A DNA stretch of 64,000 nucleotides, taken from assembly GCA_002418775.1 (NCBI GenBank), contig DIEU01000058.1, forward strand, positions 24,359-88,358, written 5' to 3'. The stretch is from Firmicutes bacterium UBA5766. Its GTDB lineage: Bacteria > Bacillota > Desulfotomaculia > Desulfotomaculales > Nap2-2B. The translations under genes were made by a program, and so were the position numbers. This document shows, piece after piece, positions 26,419-35,373 of this stretch. A model generated the notes under the pieces. The model saw nothing but the letters and a program-made list of their open reading frames with translations. It searched no databases and had not been told where the DNA came from. The first letter of the stretch is position 1; each line of letters opens with the position of its first letter.

Positions 26419-27661
26419 GATAATTGTCTATTTTTTATTTGTTTATGCCTTTATGCCTACCATTCTGGCCAGGATATTCCACATCGGCGCATTTTTTCAG
26501 GGATCCCGAAACGAAAATAAAGTATTCATAACTTTTGACGACGGACCTGATATCCTTTATACGCCCCGCATCCTGGACATTTTAAAAGAAACTCGAACCA
26601 AAGCCTGCTTTTTTGTCCTTGGGAAAAAGGCCAGGGCACATCCCGAAATTCTCCAACGCATCCAGGCGGAGGGGCATGAAATAGAAAGCCACGGATACGA
26701 CCATAAATTTCCCTGGTTTCTCAGCCCGTTGGGCACAAAAAAAGATTTAATGGAGACTTCCTCCATTATTACCGAAATAACCGGCGAACCCCCGCATTTC
26801 TACAGACCGCCCTGGGGAGTCCTTAATTTATTTTCCTGGTTTTTTCTTAAAGGCCAGCAGGTCGCGCTATGGTCCTTTATGAGTTGGGACTGGACCAGAG
26901 GGTCCACGACCAGTTCAATCGCCAATCGGGTTCTTTCCAGGGTTAAGAACGGTTCAGTGCTAATTTTTCATGACAGTGACAAGACACCGGGCAGCGCTCC
27001 AAAATCCCCGGAAGCCGTTATTAAAATTCTTCCGATAGTGATTCAGGAAATAAAAAACAGGGGGCTGCAGGCAGCCGCCCTGTCAGAGCTGAGTCCTGAA
27101 AAAAAGAAAAAATTATCCTACTTTTTATTTGAAAAATGGGACCATACCGTCCTTCGTCTGATGGGCGTTAAAGACCTGTCTGACAAAGGCCGGCCAACGG
27201 TTTTCCGGATAGCGCTGCGTAAATTCAGAGGCAAACAATTACCTTTGCCGGACGGGACAATTCTCAAGAGAGGAGACCTGGTTGTAGAATTACACTTGAA
27301 TAACAGCTTTTTCAAACAGTTCGGTGAAAAGAAAGAACTTTTAACGCTCGGCCTTTTAGCCAAGCAAAAAGTCATGCATGACTTGCCGGCAGTCGCAGGA
27401 TGGATAGCCGCAAATCCCCGCTGCGATGAAATAAAGGCGATAACCGGCTTGACCATTATCAACCGCGGCAGTCAGCAGGCAGGATTTCACTCTTTTGATC
27501 TCCCGCCTTTAAAAGGATTACTGATCAGGCTGTACGAGAGTATCGTCGTAATAATGTTTCATCCTTCAGGATACCGCCGTATTACAAGGTATTGGAAGAA
27601 ACTAATCCCGAAGCATCTCGTCATGAGTAAAAAAGAGCTCTTCAGGAAGTACCTCATTTAA
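26402..27661 (+). CDS. Polysaccharide deacetylase with C-terminal YkoP-like domain
   Basis: This 419-residue protein has one N-terminal membrane anchor (residues 3-25), then a NodB-type deacetylase domain with the metal Asp pair ITFDDGPD, the His motif ESHGYDH, FYRPPWG and a late LIFHDSD. The C-terminal 150 residues (FRIALRKFRGKQLPLPDGTI, then GDLVVELHLNN) resemble the YkoP domain seen in Bacillus. The family removes acetyl groups from peptidoglycan or other glycans outside the membrane. The ATG at 26402, with GGGGG ahead, is chosen because an earlier start would lie in the MFS gene. The end overlaps the convergent nitroreductase gene by eight bases. Confidence 0.88.
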   Translation: MDLVFEIIVYFLFVYAFMPTILARIFHIGAFFQGSRNENKVFITFDDGPDILYTPRILDILKETRTKACFFVLGKKARAHPEILQRIQAEGHEIESHGYDHKFPWFLSPLGTKKDLMETSSIITEITGEPPHFYRPPWGVLNLFSWFFLKGQQVALWSFMSWDWTRGSTTSSIANRVLSRVKNGSVLIFHDSDKTPGSAPKSPEAVIKILPIVIQEIKNRGLQAAALSELSPEKKKKLSYFLFEKWDHTVLRLMGVKDLSDKGRPTVFRIALRKFRGKQLPLPDGTILKRGDLVVELHLNNSFFKQFGEKKELLTLGLLAKQKVMHDLPAVAGWIAANPRCDEIKAITGLTIINRGSQQAGFHSFDLPPLKGLLIRLYESIVVIMFHPSGYRRITRYWKKLIPKHLVMSKKELFRKYLI

Positions 27662-28271
27662 TGAAAGAAGTTATTTCCTCGATCGGACGGAGATTCCTCG
27701 GCGGAGATATATAGTCAGACCAACCCAAAGCAACCAGGGCGGCCAGACTGCGGGGAGGCTTAACCCCTAATAGTTCCTCAAGGTCCGGCCTGGCAACCAT
27801 CGGGCCTGTCAGCCAACAACCGCCGTATCCCCTGGAATGCGCAGCCAGAAGAAGATTCTGTATGGCGGCGCCGATGGACTGCAGATCCGGACGGCAGCGC
27901 AGAGAATCAACCTCGTATTCGGAATACCCGGCTTTAAACAACATATTATCAAGAACGGTGCGGTATTTGAATGCGCTTACTGCAATAACCACCGGGGCCC
28001 TGGAAAACCACATAACAATTTTTTTAGGATCCGATTGAAATTTTTCGTTAACCTGCCGGGCAAGCGAGTCAATTTTCTGTGATACAAGCTGGCTCATTTT
28101 TTCCTTGATTTCCTGATTTTTTATAATAATGAAGTGCCACATCTGTTGATCGCCGGAACTGGGAGCATGTGAGGCGAGTTCAATCAGGCTTAAAATTTCG
28201 GAATCCGGCAGGTCATCTTTTTTATATCTTCTTATACTGCGGCGTTCCCGCACCACTTGGTCAAATTCCAT
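27654..28271 (-). CDS. Nitroreductase-family oxidoreductase
   Basis: This 205-residue FMN-dependent enzyme has the family start RERRSIRRYKKDDLPD (phosphate-binding Arg residues), then LASHAPSSGDQQMWHFIII, then IGAAIQNLLLAAHSRGYGGCW (cofactor contact) and GVKPPRSLAALVALGW at the end. Members reduce nitro compounds, quinones or flavins with NAD(P)H and act as dimers. The length is normal. The substrate is unknown. The ATG at 28271 has a GGGAAGG site. It is convergent with the deacetylase gene and divergent from the acyl-CoA synthetase gene. Confidence 0.9.
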   Translation of the reverse strand: MEFDQVVRERRSIRRYKKDDLPDSEILSLIELASHAPSSGDQQMWHFIIIKNQEIKEKMSQLVSQKIDSLARQVNEKFQSDPKKIVMWFSRAPVVIAVSAFKYRTVLDNMLFKAGYSEYEVDSLRCRPDLQSIGAAIQNLLLAAHSRGYGGCWLTGPMVARPDLEELLGVKPPRSLAALVALGWSDYISPPRNLRPIEEITSFIK

Positions 28272-28468
28272 TCAGCCATACCTTCCCTTCGTCTCTCGGT
28301 TTTTTAAATTATCTTATCCTTCATCAGCCGGCTTTGTCAAACACCTTTAAATGACTTTATTTTTTCGATAGATTTATGAGTAAAATTAAGATGCTTGCAG
28401 GAATTTGTTAAATTATGAAGAAGTAATAAGGGCAAGCACCGAGGAATGTCAAGGAGGTTTGAAAAAAA

Positions 28469-29998
28469 ATGAATCTGGTATCACGGCTCTCTGAAGTCGG
28501 ACGTCTTTATCCAAATAAGGAAGCCATTATCTATGAGGAAAGACGGATCACTTACGGCAGCTTAATAGAACATATCAACAGGTTTGCCAATGGTTTAAAA
28601 AACTTTGGTATTCAAAAAGGCGACCGTATTTTAATTGCTTTAGGGAACTGCCCGCAATTTGTCATTTCTTATTTCGCCATAATGCGGATTAATGCCGTAG
28701 TTATACCTGTTAATCCTCAATATGCCCTTAACGAAATTGAAAAAATAGCCGCCGATGCTCTCCCCGTAGCTGTAATTACGGATACTTCGATAGCTTCCAA
28801 CTATATCAGGTTAAAAGAAAGAACCGGGTTGCCGGCCAATGTAATTGTAATTCGCTCCGAAAAAGGAAATTCTAAAACAGCTATTTCATTCAAAGAAATA
28901 ATGGATAACGGGGATGAATTTTTCCCCGCCGAATATAATTATTATGATAACGATGTAATCGAACTCCTTTATACTCATGGTCCCACCGGCACGCTGAGGG
29001 GGGCTATGCTGACCAACCAGAACCTGTACAGCAATGCAATAGCATTTTTAGAACTATGCCGTTTGACTCCTGAGGACCGTGCGTTGCTTGTTTCCAGAGC
29101 TTACCATGCTCCTGCCCAGACATGCGCCATGAATGCCCCGCTTATGGCCGGGTCAACCGTAGTGATGCATGATATCTGGACCAAACCGGAAACAATCCTG
29201 CGAACTATCGAAGAAGAAGGAATTACTTTCTTCTTCGGCACACCTCCGATGTACAGAATATTGCTTGATTTTCCAGAGCCCAAACGATTTAAAACAGATT
29301 CACTGCGGGTGACCTATACTGCCGCAGACCCGCTTCCGCCCGATACTTTCCAGTCGTTTGAAGAAAAATTCGGACTGCAGATAACCGAGGCTTATGGCTG
29401 TACCGAAACTTCCCCGTTGATCTGCTCTAACCCGGTTGAAGGGACCAAAAAACCGGGTTCCGTAGGGCGGCCATTGCCCGGTATAGATTTGAAAATTGTT
29501 GATTATGAAGACCGGGAAGTTCCAGCCGGACAGGTTGGTGAAATTGTGGTCAGCGGGCCGAATGTCATGAAAGGTTACTATCACCGCGAGGAAGAAACCA
29601 ATTGGGTAATGCGCAACGGGTGGTTCCATACCGAAGACCTTGCCTATATGGATAATGAAGGATACGTTTTTATTGTTGACCGCAAGAAAGACTTGCTTGT
29701 CCGGGGAGGCCTCAATGTGCACCCCCGTGAAGTGGAAGATGTGCTTTATACACACCCTGCAGTATTTGAAGTGGCTGTAATAGGAATGCCCGATCCTATC
29801 TGGGGAGAGAAAGTCGCCGCCTTTGTCCATTTAAGAAAGGATACACAAATTGACGCAAAAGAATTACAGGAATTTTGCAAGGACAAACTGGCCAGTTATA
29901 AAATTCCGCGTGTTATACACATAGTAGACGAACTGCCCAAGACATCGTCAGGAAAGCTGTTAAAACACGAGTTAAAGAATATTATTGAAAATAGTTAA
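28469..29998 (+). CDS. AMP-dependent acyl-CoA synthetase / ligase
   Basis: This 509-residue adenylate-forming enzyme resembles FadD-type long-chain acyl-CoA synthetases. It has AYGCTETSPLI (core A5), GWFHTEDLAYMD (A7), KDLLVRGGLNVHPREVED (A8) and PKTSSGKLLKHEL with the catalytic Lys (A10). The P-loop (A3) is unusual: YTHGPTGTLRGAMLTN near residues 168-182, where most members have YTSGTTGxPKG. The Ser-Gly-Thr is changed to His-Gly-Pro and the Lys to Arg. It may still be active with altered kinetics. A strong AAGGAGG precedes the ATG at 28469. It is a single gene without clear partners, and its acid substrate is unknown. Confidence 0.9.
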   Translation: MNLVSRLSEVGRLYPNKEAIIYEERRITYGSLIEHINRFANGLKNFGIQKGDRILIALGNCPQFVISYFAIMRINAVVIPVNPQYALNEIEKIAADALPVAVITDTSIASNYIRLKERTGLPANVIVIRSEKGNSKTAISFKEIMDNGDEFFPAEYNYYDNDVIELLYTHGPTGTLRGAMLTNQNLYSNAIAFLELCRLTPEDRALLVSRAYHAPAQTCAMNAPLMAGSTVVMHDIWTKPETILRTIEEEGITFFFGTPPMYRILLDFPEPKRFKTDSLRVTYTAADPLPPDTFQSFEEKFGLQITEAYGCTETSPLICSNPVEGTKKPGSVGRPLPGIDLKIVDYEDREVPAGQVGEIVVSGPNVMKGYYHREEETNWVMRNGWFHTEDLAYMDNEGYVFIVDRKKDLLVRGGLNVHPREVEDVLYTHPAVFEVAVIGMPDPIWGEKVAAFVHLRKDTQIDAKELQEFCKDKLASYKIPRVIHIVDELPKTSSGKLLKHELKNIIENS

Positions 29999-30069
29999 AA
30001 CAAAATTGTTTTTTCTTATTCTTTGTGCCTTAAGCGCCTTTGTGCCTGAGTAGTTACGTTTGACAGACA

Positions 30070-31227
30070 TTATAAATTGCCCGGTTTCTCCGTAACCGAA
30101 ATCTGTATGCTGCGCAAGTTGCCATCCCTGTAAAAGGTTACCGGCACACTTTGTCCGATTTTTGATTTACTGATCAGTTCAACCAGAGCGTCCGGCGACG
30201 CAACTTCCTTTCCGTCCCATTTAGTTATAATATCTCCCTTTTTTAGACCGGCGGCAGCGGCGGGACTGTCTGAAAGAATACCTGCTACAAGAGCGCCCTT
30301 TGTTCCTTTATAATTCAGGTAAGCGGATGTTTCTTCGGTTAAAGACTGCGCCTGGACACCAAGCCAGGGCCGGACTACTTTCCCTTTATTAATTAATTCC
30401 TGGATTACATCGTTGGCGGTATTTGCCGGTATGGCAAAGCCGATTCCCTGCGCCTGAGCGACAGCAGTGTTTATTCCGATAACTTGACCGGAAAGATTTA
30501 GGAGAGGGCCTCCGCTGTTCCCGGGATTAATTGACGCATCCGTCTGCAATAAATTCTTATAGCTGCGGTTTTCTACATTGATTGGGCGTCCCTTGGCGCT
30601 GATCACGCCAACGGTTACAGTATGATCCAACCCGTACGGATTGCCTATGGCGATAACCCAGTTCCCGGCCTTGATTTTGTCGGAGTCGCCCAGTTTCAGC
30701 GAGGAAAGGCTGCTTCCCGCTTTAACTTTTAATACAGCCAGGTCTAAATCATGGTCCGCTCCCACTACGCTCGCCTGCAGAGAGTCTTTAAATCCTTGAA
30801 TGGTAACTGTTATTCTATCGGCGCCTTCAATAACATGTTCGTTAGTCAAAATATACCCGTCACTAGATATTATAAAGCCTGAACCAAGGCCGTGCTCCTC
30901 CTGCGGCTGCGCATTGCCAAAGGGACTGCCAAAAAACTGCCTGAAAAAAGGATCGTTAAAGAAAGGATCGTATTGCCGGCCGCTGACTGTTACAGTATCG
31001 ATCTTTACAACTGCCGGACCTGCATTGCTCACTATTTCAGCCACGGCGTCTGCGTTAACTCCGGGAGGCGTTCCGGAAGCATCTGCAAGATTACTTACTG
31101 CAACCCCGGATTTATTCCCCGCCAGCGGGTTGAGATCGCTCACCGCCAGACAGCCGCTCATAAACATTACTCCTGCTATAAAAGCAGCCAGTGCAATAAA
31201 AAGCAAATTCCGTTTTAAATTCACCAT
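30070..31227 (-). CDS. htrA: HtrA/DegP-type serine protease with PDZ domain
   Basis: This 385-residue envelope protease opens with a basic start and hydrophobic stretch ending FMSGC, a probable lipoprotein signal. The trypsin-like domain has the triad His in TNEHVIEGA, Asp in HDLDLAVLKV and Ser in INPGNSGGPL. One PDZ domain follows (about 280-375; GALVAGILSDSPAAAAGLKK). HtrA degrades misfolded exported proteins. A lipobox is unusual, since most Bacillus HtrA proteins have a membrane helix. A Gln/Glu loop (QPQEEHGLGS) and phenylalanine-rich stretch precede the His. The ATG at 31227 has a GGCGGAG site. It follows selB closely. Confidence 0.94.
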   Translation of the reverse strand: MVNLKRNLLFIALAAFIAGVMFMSGCLAVSDLNPLAGNKSGVAVSNLADASGTPPGVNADAVAEIVSNAGPAVVKIDTVTVSGRQYDPFFNDPFFRQFFGSPFGNAQPQEEHGLGSGFIISSDGYILTNEHVIEGADRITVTIQGFKDSLQASVVGADHDLDLAVLKVKAGSSLSSLKLGDSDKIKAGNWVIAIGNPYGLDHTVTVGVISAKGRPINVENRSYKNLLQTDASINPGNSGGPLLNLSGQVIGINTAVAQAQGIGFAIPANTANDVIQELINKGKVVRPWLGVQAQSLTEETSAYLNYKGTKGALVAGILSDSPAAAAGLKKGDIITKWDGKEVASPDALVELISKSKIGQSVPVTFYRDGNLRSIQISVTEKPGNL

Positions 31228-31256
31228 TTACTCCGCCTACCCTTGTTTGTTCTGGT

Positions 31257-33182
31257 TTATACACCATTAGCTGTTGTTTTTGGTTTAATCAAAAACCTCT
31301 TATCACCCACCCTTTTGGTCACCTTGATTCTATCAAAATATTCTAGCAGAGGCAACGCGTATTTTCGGGAAATATTTAATAGGGTTTTAATTTCTCCAAT
31401 CGAAATCTCCTTGTTTTTTTCCAAATACACGACCAGTATTTTTTTTGCGTCCTCAATAGCGGCAGCGTGGAAATGAAGGCCTTCCGCCACTTTTATCAGC
31501 GTCCCCTGCCGCAAAAAATGCTGCAGGACCTCCTGAGACTGTAATTCATTAAAACCTTCTCCAGAGGAAACGCTTTCCCAATCCGGCGGTTGAAAGCTGC
31601 TTTTGTAAAAAGTATCCTCTATTCTCTTAATAATTTCCTGCTGACCGTCTTCAAGTTTAGGTTGAAAACCTTTCAAAGATACTGTGTTTGAACCCGGACT
31701 TAAAATATTTTCTTCCTCCATGATTTTAAGCAGCGCTTGAAGCTGTCTGGCGGTAAACTGGGGGAAAAGCCGGGAACGCAGTTCCTCGCGGGGGGAACCT
31801 TCCCTCAAAGGAAACTGGCGATGGTATTTTTTCAGCAGTTCGGTCAATTTTTCAACCCATTGCCTGTATACATCCCGGGAAATAAAAAATTGGTCATGAT
31901 CCACTGTAAGGATGTACACTTTGTTTTCACCGGCCAGTTCTTGAAGAGACCGGCTGGTTTCTTCCTCATTGATTCCGGTTGCCCGGGATATATCCGATCT
32001 GTTCTGGATTGTTTTCTGGTTTTTTAAATAACTTTCCACCTGTTCGGCAGGACGGCCAAGTTCACGGGTAACCAGCGCTTCAATTACTTCTTCCCGCATT
32101 CGTTTATGCTTCCTGGACGCCGAATCAACTATGGCGCCTCCTCCCAAAGTATAAACGGGAGAATACGAACGGAACACAAAGCGGTCCCCTTTTATGGCTG
32201 CAACTGGTTCCTCAAGTAAAAATTGCGCATAAGCGGTTTCTCCAGGTAAAAGCTTTTCCCTGTCCAACAGGATAACCCTGCCGGGAATTTCAGCCGTGCC
32301 AAGATAAAAACGGAGGCGGGTCCGGTTTTCCAACTCCTTTTGCACATTTGCGAGTAAAGAAATCCGGGCATCCAAACGGTTAGCAGGCCTTAAAAAACCC
32401 GGCTTTGCCAAAACGCTGCCTCTTTGTGCCTGTTCTACTCCCACACCGGCAATATTTACAGCCACCCTCTGCCCGGCTGTAGCTTCTTTTACTTTCTCAC
32501 CGTGAACCTGCAGGGAACGCACCCTGGCAACCAATCCCTGAGGCATAATCTCCAGGTTGTCTCCGGTATGAATCACTCCGCTCCAGAGTGTGCCCGTCAC
32601 CACTGTGCCAAACCCCGTTACGGAGAAAGCCCTGTCTATAGGCAGCCTGGCCTGCCCTGAGGTATCCTTTCCTTCTACCGGAACCTCGTCGATTTTTTCC
32701 AGCAGTTTCTCCAGTCCCTGACCGGTAACCGCAGATACCTCCACAACAGGGGAATCCTTTAAAGGAGTGTCTTTCAAAAAATCATTGACATCTTCCCGGA
32801 CCAATTTTAAAAATTCTTCGTCAACCAGGTCAACTTTCGTCAAGGCAACTATTCCCCTGTCGATCTGCAATAAGCGGACAATATCCATATGCTCCCGGGT
32901 TTGGGGCATAACCCCCTCATCTGCGGCAATAACTAGTAAAACGAGATCGATTCCGGCCACCCCTGCAAGCATGTTTTTGATAAACCGCTCGTGACCGGGG
33001 ACATCCACAATGCCTGCACGGCGTCCGCTGGGGAGCAGGCAAAAAGCAAATCCCAGCTCGATGGAGATTCCTCTTTCCTTCTCCAGCTTTAACCTGTCAG
33101 TGTCAATTCCCGTCAGGGCCTTAATCAGGGCTGTTTTCCCGTGATCTACATGGCCTGCCGTGCCAATAATAATATTGGTCAT
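31257..33182 (-). CDS. selB: Selenocysteine-specific elongation factor
   Basis: SelB carries selenocysteyl-tRNA to UGA codons marked by a SECIS hairpin. The 641-residue product has an EF-Tu-like GTPase domain (GTAGHVDHGKT near residues 6-16, DVPGHERF, LTKVDLVD), two to three beta-barrel domains and a C-terminal series of winged helices (about 380-640) that bind the SECIS RNA. The start is ATG 33182 because GGGGTGAAG lies just ahead; ATG 33206 lies within selA. SelB overlaps the end of selA in this way, so the two are coupled. The length is usual for clostridial SelB. Confidence 0.95.
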   Translation of the reverse strand: MTNIIIGTAGHVDHGKTALIKALTGIDTDRLKLEKERGISIELGFAFCLLPSGRRAGIVDVPGHERFIKNMLAGVAGIDLVLLVIAADEGVMPQTREHMDIVRLLQIDRGIVALTKVDLVDEEFLKLVREDVNDFLKDTPLKDSPVVEVSAVTGQGLEKLLEKIDEVPVEGKDTSGQARLPIDRAFSVTGFGTVVTGTLWSGVIHTGDNLEIMPQGLVARVRSLQVHGEKVKEATAGQRVAVNIAGVGVEQAQRGSVLAKPGFLRPANRLDARISLLANVQKELENRTRLRFYLGTAEIPGRVILLDREKLLPGETAYAQFLLEEPVAAIKGDRFVFRSYSPVYTLGGGAIVDSASRKHKRMREEVIEALVTRELGRPAEQVESYLKNQKTIQNRSDISRATGINEEETSRSLQELAGENKVYILTVDHDQFFISRDVYRQWVEKLTELLKKYHRQFPLREGSPREELRSRLFPQFTARQLQALLKIMEEENILSPGSNTVSLKGFQPKLEDGQQEIIKRIEDTFYKSSFQPPDWESVSSGEGFNELQSQEVLQHFLRQGTLIKVAEGLHFHAAAIEDAKKILVVYLEKNKEISIGEIKTLLNISRKYALPLLEYFDRIKVTKRVGDKRFLIKPKTTANGV

Positions 33183-33186
33183 CACT

Positions 33187-34635
33187 TCACCCCTGGAATA
33201 ATTCATTTTGCTCCTCTTTTAACAAAACCCCTGACACTGCGTCCAGGATCATTTCTTCTTCTCCCTTTTGTATGGTCCTTAAATCTAAAAAAAAGAGGTC
33301 TTCCTGCACCCTGCCCAAAACGGCGGGCTCATGATATCTTAAAAGCTGGCTGAACCGTTCCATGCTCAGTTTAGACGGCTTAACTGCCACAGCAAATGAA
33401 GGCAGTTCCGCCGCCGGCATAGCCCCGCCTCCTACACGGGAAACAGAGCTTCTGACGGTTACTTCCGCTTCCTTCCGCACAGCTGCTCTTAAACTGCAAG
33501 CCAAATCTTCCGCCCTGTGCCGGATATCCTCCACATTTCCGGTAATCATCCGCAGCGTTGGAATATCTTCCAGGACCTGCTCCGGATTCAGGTAAGATCT
33601 TAAGGTGGCTTCCAGCGCCGCCAGAGTCAGTTTGTCTATCCTCAACGCACGGGCCAAGTGGTTCCTTTTCATTTCCTCAATAATTTCTTTTTTGCCGGCA
33701 ATAATTCCCGCCTGTGGACCGCCAAGCATTTTATCCCCGGAAAAGGTCACCACACTGGCGCCAGCGCCCAGCGCCTGTTGGACGGTAGGCTCAGCCGGCA
33801 GATTAAAAGACCCGAAATCCGCCAGTACACCGCTGCCCAGATCGCTCATTACCGGCAGGTTAAACTCCTGTCCCAATTTTACAAGTTCAGAAGCACTTGC
33901 CTGTCTGGCAAAACCTATAATATGGTAATTGCTTGTATGGACATGTAAAATCAACGCCGTTCTCCCGGTGATTGCCTCCCGGTAATCCTCGACATATGTC
34001 TTATTGGTCGTGCCCACTTCAACAAGTGTGCAGCCGCCCTGTTTCATAATCTCGGGAATGCGGAAAGACCCTCCTATTTCCACGAGCTGGCCTCTTGAGA
34101 CAATCACTTCCCTGTCCCGGGCCAGTGTGTTCAATGCCAGAAGGACGGCTGCCGCGTTGTTATTTACGACCAGAAAGGACTCTGCGCCGGTTAATCTTGA
34201 AAGGATGTCTTGAACGGCGGCGTGCCGTGAACCTCTCCTGCCTGTATCGAGATCAAATTCAAGATTAATGTAGCTGGACGCGGCCAGGAAGACAGCCTGA
34301 CAGGCGGCCGTGCTTAACAACGAACGGCCAAGATTTGTATGTAAAATAACTCCTGTTCCATTGATTACTTTCTTTATATTTAATCCTGCAATCCTTCCAA
34401 TCATTTCCGCAGTTTCCTGTGCGATAAGTTCCTTAAGCTGTTCCCTGGAAAAACCTTTTCTTAAACCTTCGTTATTTCTCAGTTCGCCGCGTATGCGGTC
34501 GAGGACGCTGCGTACTGTTTCAAGGACTATTTCACGCGGATATGAATCTAAAAGTTCACTTACTTTGGAAGACTGCAGAATTTCATTTACAGCAGGCAAC
34601 TTGTTTAAGGTCTTTTCCCCGCTATTTTCATCCAA
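33187..34635 (-). CDS. selA: L-seryl-tRNA(Sec) selenium transferase
   Basis: SelA converts Ser-tRNA(Sec) to Sec-tRNA(Sec) with selenophosphate and PLP. The product (about 482 residues) has the usual N-terminal helices (LPAVNEILQSSKVSELLDSY), GTGVILHTNLGRSLL and the PLP-lysine loop VTFSGDKMLGGPQAGII. The start is ambiguous: TTG 34635 has GGGGG at good distance, while TTG 34650 gives a slightly longer form with no site. It sits tightly after menG and before selB, in what looks like one transcript. The length is typical (about 460-470). I did not see a selenocysteine tRNA gene in the window, so it must lie elsewhere. Confidence 0.94.
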   Translation of the reverse strand: MDENSGEKTLNKLPAVNEILQSSKVSELLDSYPREIVLETVRSVLDRIRGELRNNEGLRKGFSREQLKELIAQETAEMIGRIAGLNIKKVINGTGVILHTNLGRSLLSTAACQAVFLAASSYINLEFDLDTGRRGSRHAAVQDILSRLTGAESFLVVNNNAAAVLLALNTLARDREVIVSRGQLVEIGGSFRIPEIMKQGGCTLVEVGTTNKTYVEDYREAITGRTALILHVHTSNYHIIGFARQASASELVKLGQEFNLPVMSDLGSGVLADFGSFNLPAEPTVQQALGAGASVVTFSGDKMLGGPQAGIIAGKKEIIEEMKRNHLARALRIDKLTLAALEATLRSYLNPEQVLEDIPTLRMITGNVEDIRHRAEDLACSLRAAVRKEAEVTVRSSVSRVGGGAMPAAELPSFAVAVKPSKLSMERFSQLLRYHEPAVLGRVQEDLFFLDLRTIQKGEEEMILDAVSGVLLKEEQNELFQG

Positions 34636-34650
34636 AATGATTGCCCCCAA

Positions 34651-35373
34651 TCATACTGTTCCGACATGCACCGAGACTATACCGCCTGTTAGTTCGTGAT
34701 AGTGGGCATTTTCCAGCCCGGCATCTTCGAAAAGCTGTCTGATTTTCTCCTGGTGAGGAAAATCTTTCAGTGAATTCGGCAGGTAGCTGTACGGGCCGCC
34801 GACTCCCGACCAAAAGCGCCCTATGGCCGGTACCAGGTTATTGAAGTAAAAATAATACAACTGCTTAAACAACGGGGCGCCGGGCTTGGAAAGTTCCAAA
34901 GAAACCACCCTGCCCCCTTTTTTTACTACCCGCTTCATTTCCCGGATTGTCTTTTCTATACTTGGCACATTGCGCAGGGCAAACCCTATGGATGCGCAAT
35001 CAAAGCTGCCTTCCGGAAAGGGGAGATCAACAGCGTTTCCCTGAACCAGGGTAATCACATCTGAAAACTCCGCCGCTGATATGTTGGATTCAGCCCTGGC
35101 CAGCATATTCTCACAAAAATCCAGCGCCGTCACTTTTCCTTCCGGCCCCACTATTTTAGCCTGCTCGATAGCCAGCATGCCGGTGCCGCAACAAACGTCA
35201 AGGCCGTTACCACCAGGCTTCAGGTTCAGCTCACCTGCGGCAAAACGGCGCCAGCCTTTGTCTGAATTAAGGCTCAGTATAGAATTAAGCAGATCGTACC
35301 TGTGAGCTATTGCGGTAAATATCTCATGTACATACTGCTCTTTGCTTTTATTGTAGTTTCCCTTATTTAGCAT
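34651..35373 (-). CDS. menG: Demethylmenaquinone methyltransferase
   Basis: This is a 240-residue class I SAM methyltransferase of the UbiE/MenG family. Motif I is LDVCCGTGMLAIE, with ALDFCENML and GFALRNVPS following. The family signature KRVVKKGGRVVSLELSKP is seen, and the last residues show the conserved LTGGIVSVHVG. It makes menaquinone from demethylmenaquinone, a respiratory quinone also found in sulfate-reducing Firmicutes. Its ATG overlaps the stop of the polyprenyl-synthase-like gene by 11 bases. In Bacillus menG is likewise between hepS and hepT, which supports the name. It overlaps or abuts selA downstream, so quinone and selenium genes are read together. Confidence 0.94.
   Translation of the reverse strand: MLNKGNYNKSKEQYVHEIFTAIAHRYDLLNSILSLNSDKGWRRFAAGELNLKPGGNGLDVCCGTGMLAIEQAKIVGPEGKVTALDFCENMLARAESNISAAEFSDVITLVQGNAVDLPFPEGSFDCASIGFALRNVPSIEKTIREMKRVVKKGGRVVSLELSKPGAPLFKQLYYFYFNNLVPAIGRFWSGVGGPYSYLPNSLKDFPHQEKIRQLFEDAGLENAHYHELTGGIVSVHVGTV

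Noticed and set aside
30023..30050. Repeated TTGTGCCTT-like words between the acyl-CoA synthetase and htrA genes
   Set aside because: Only two imperfect copies; short words of this kind are common by chance.
31228..31256. Search for a selenocysteine tRNA near selAB
   Set aside because: The gap is far too short and no long-variable-arm tRNA pattern was seen near selA or selB.
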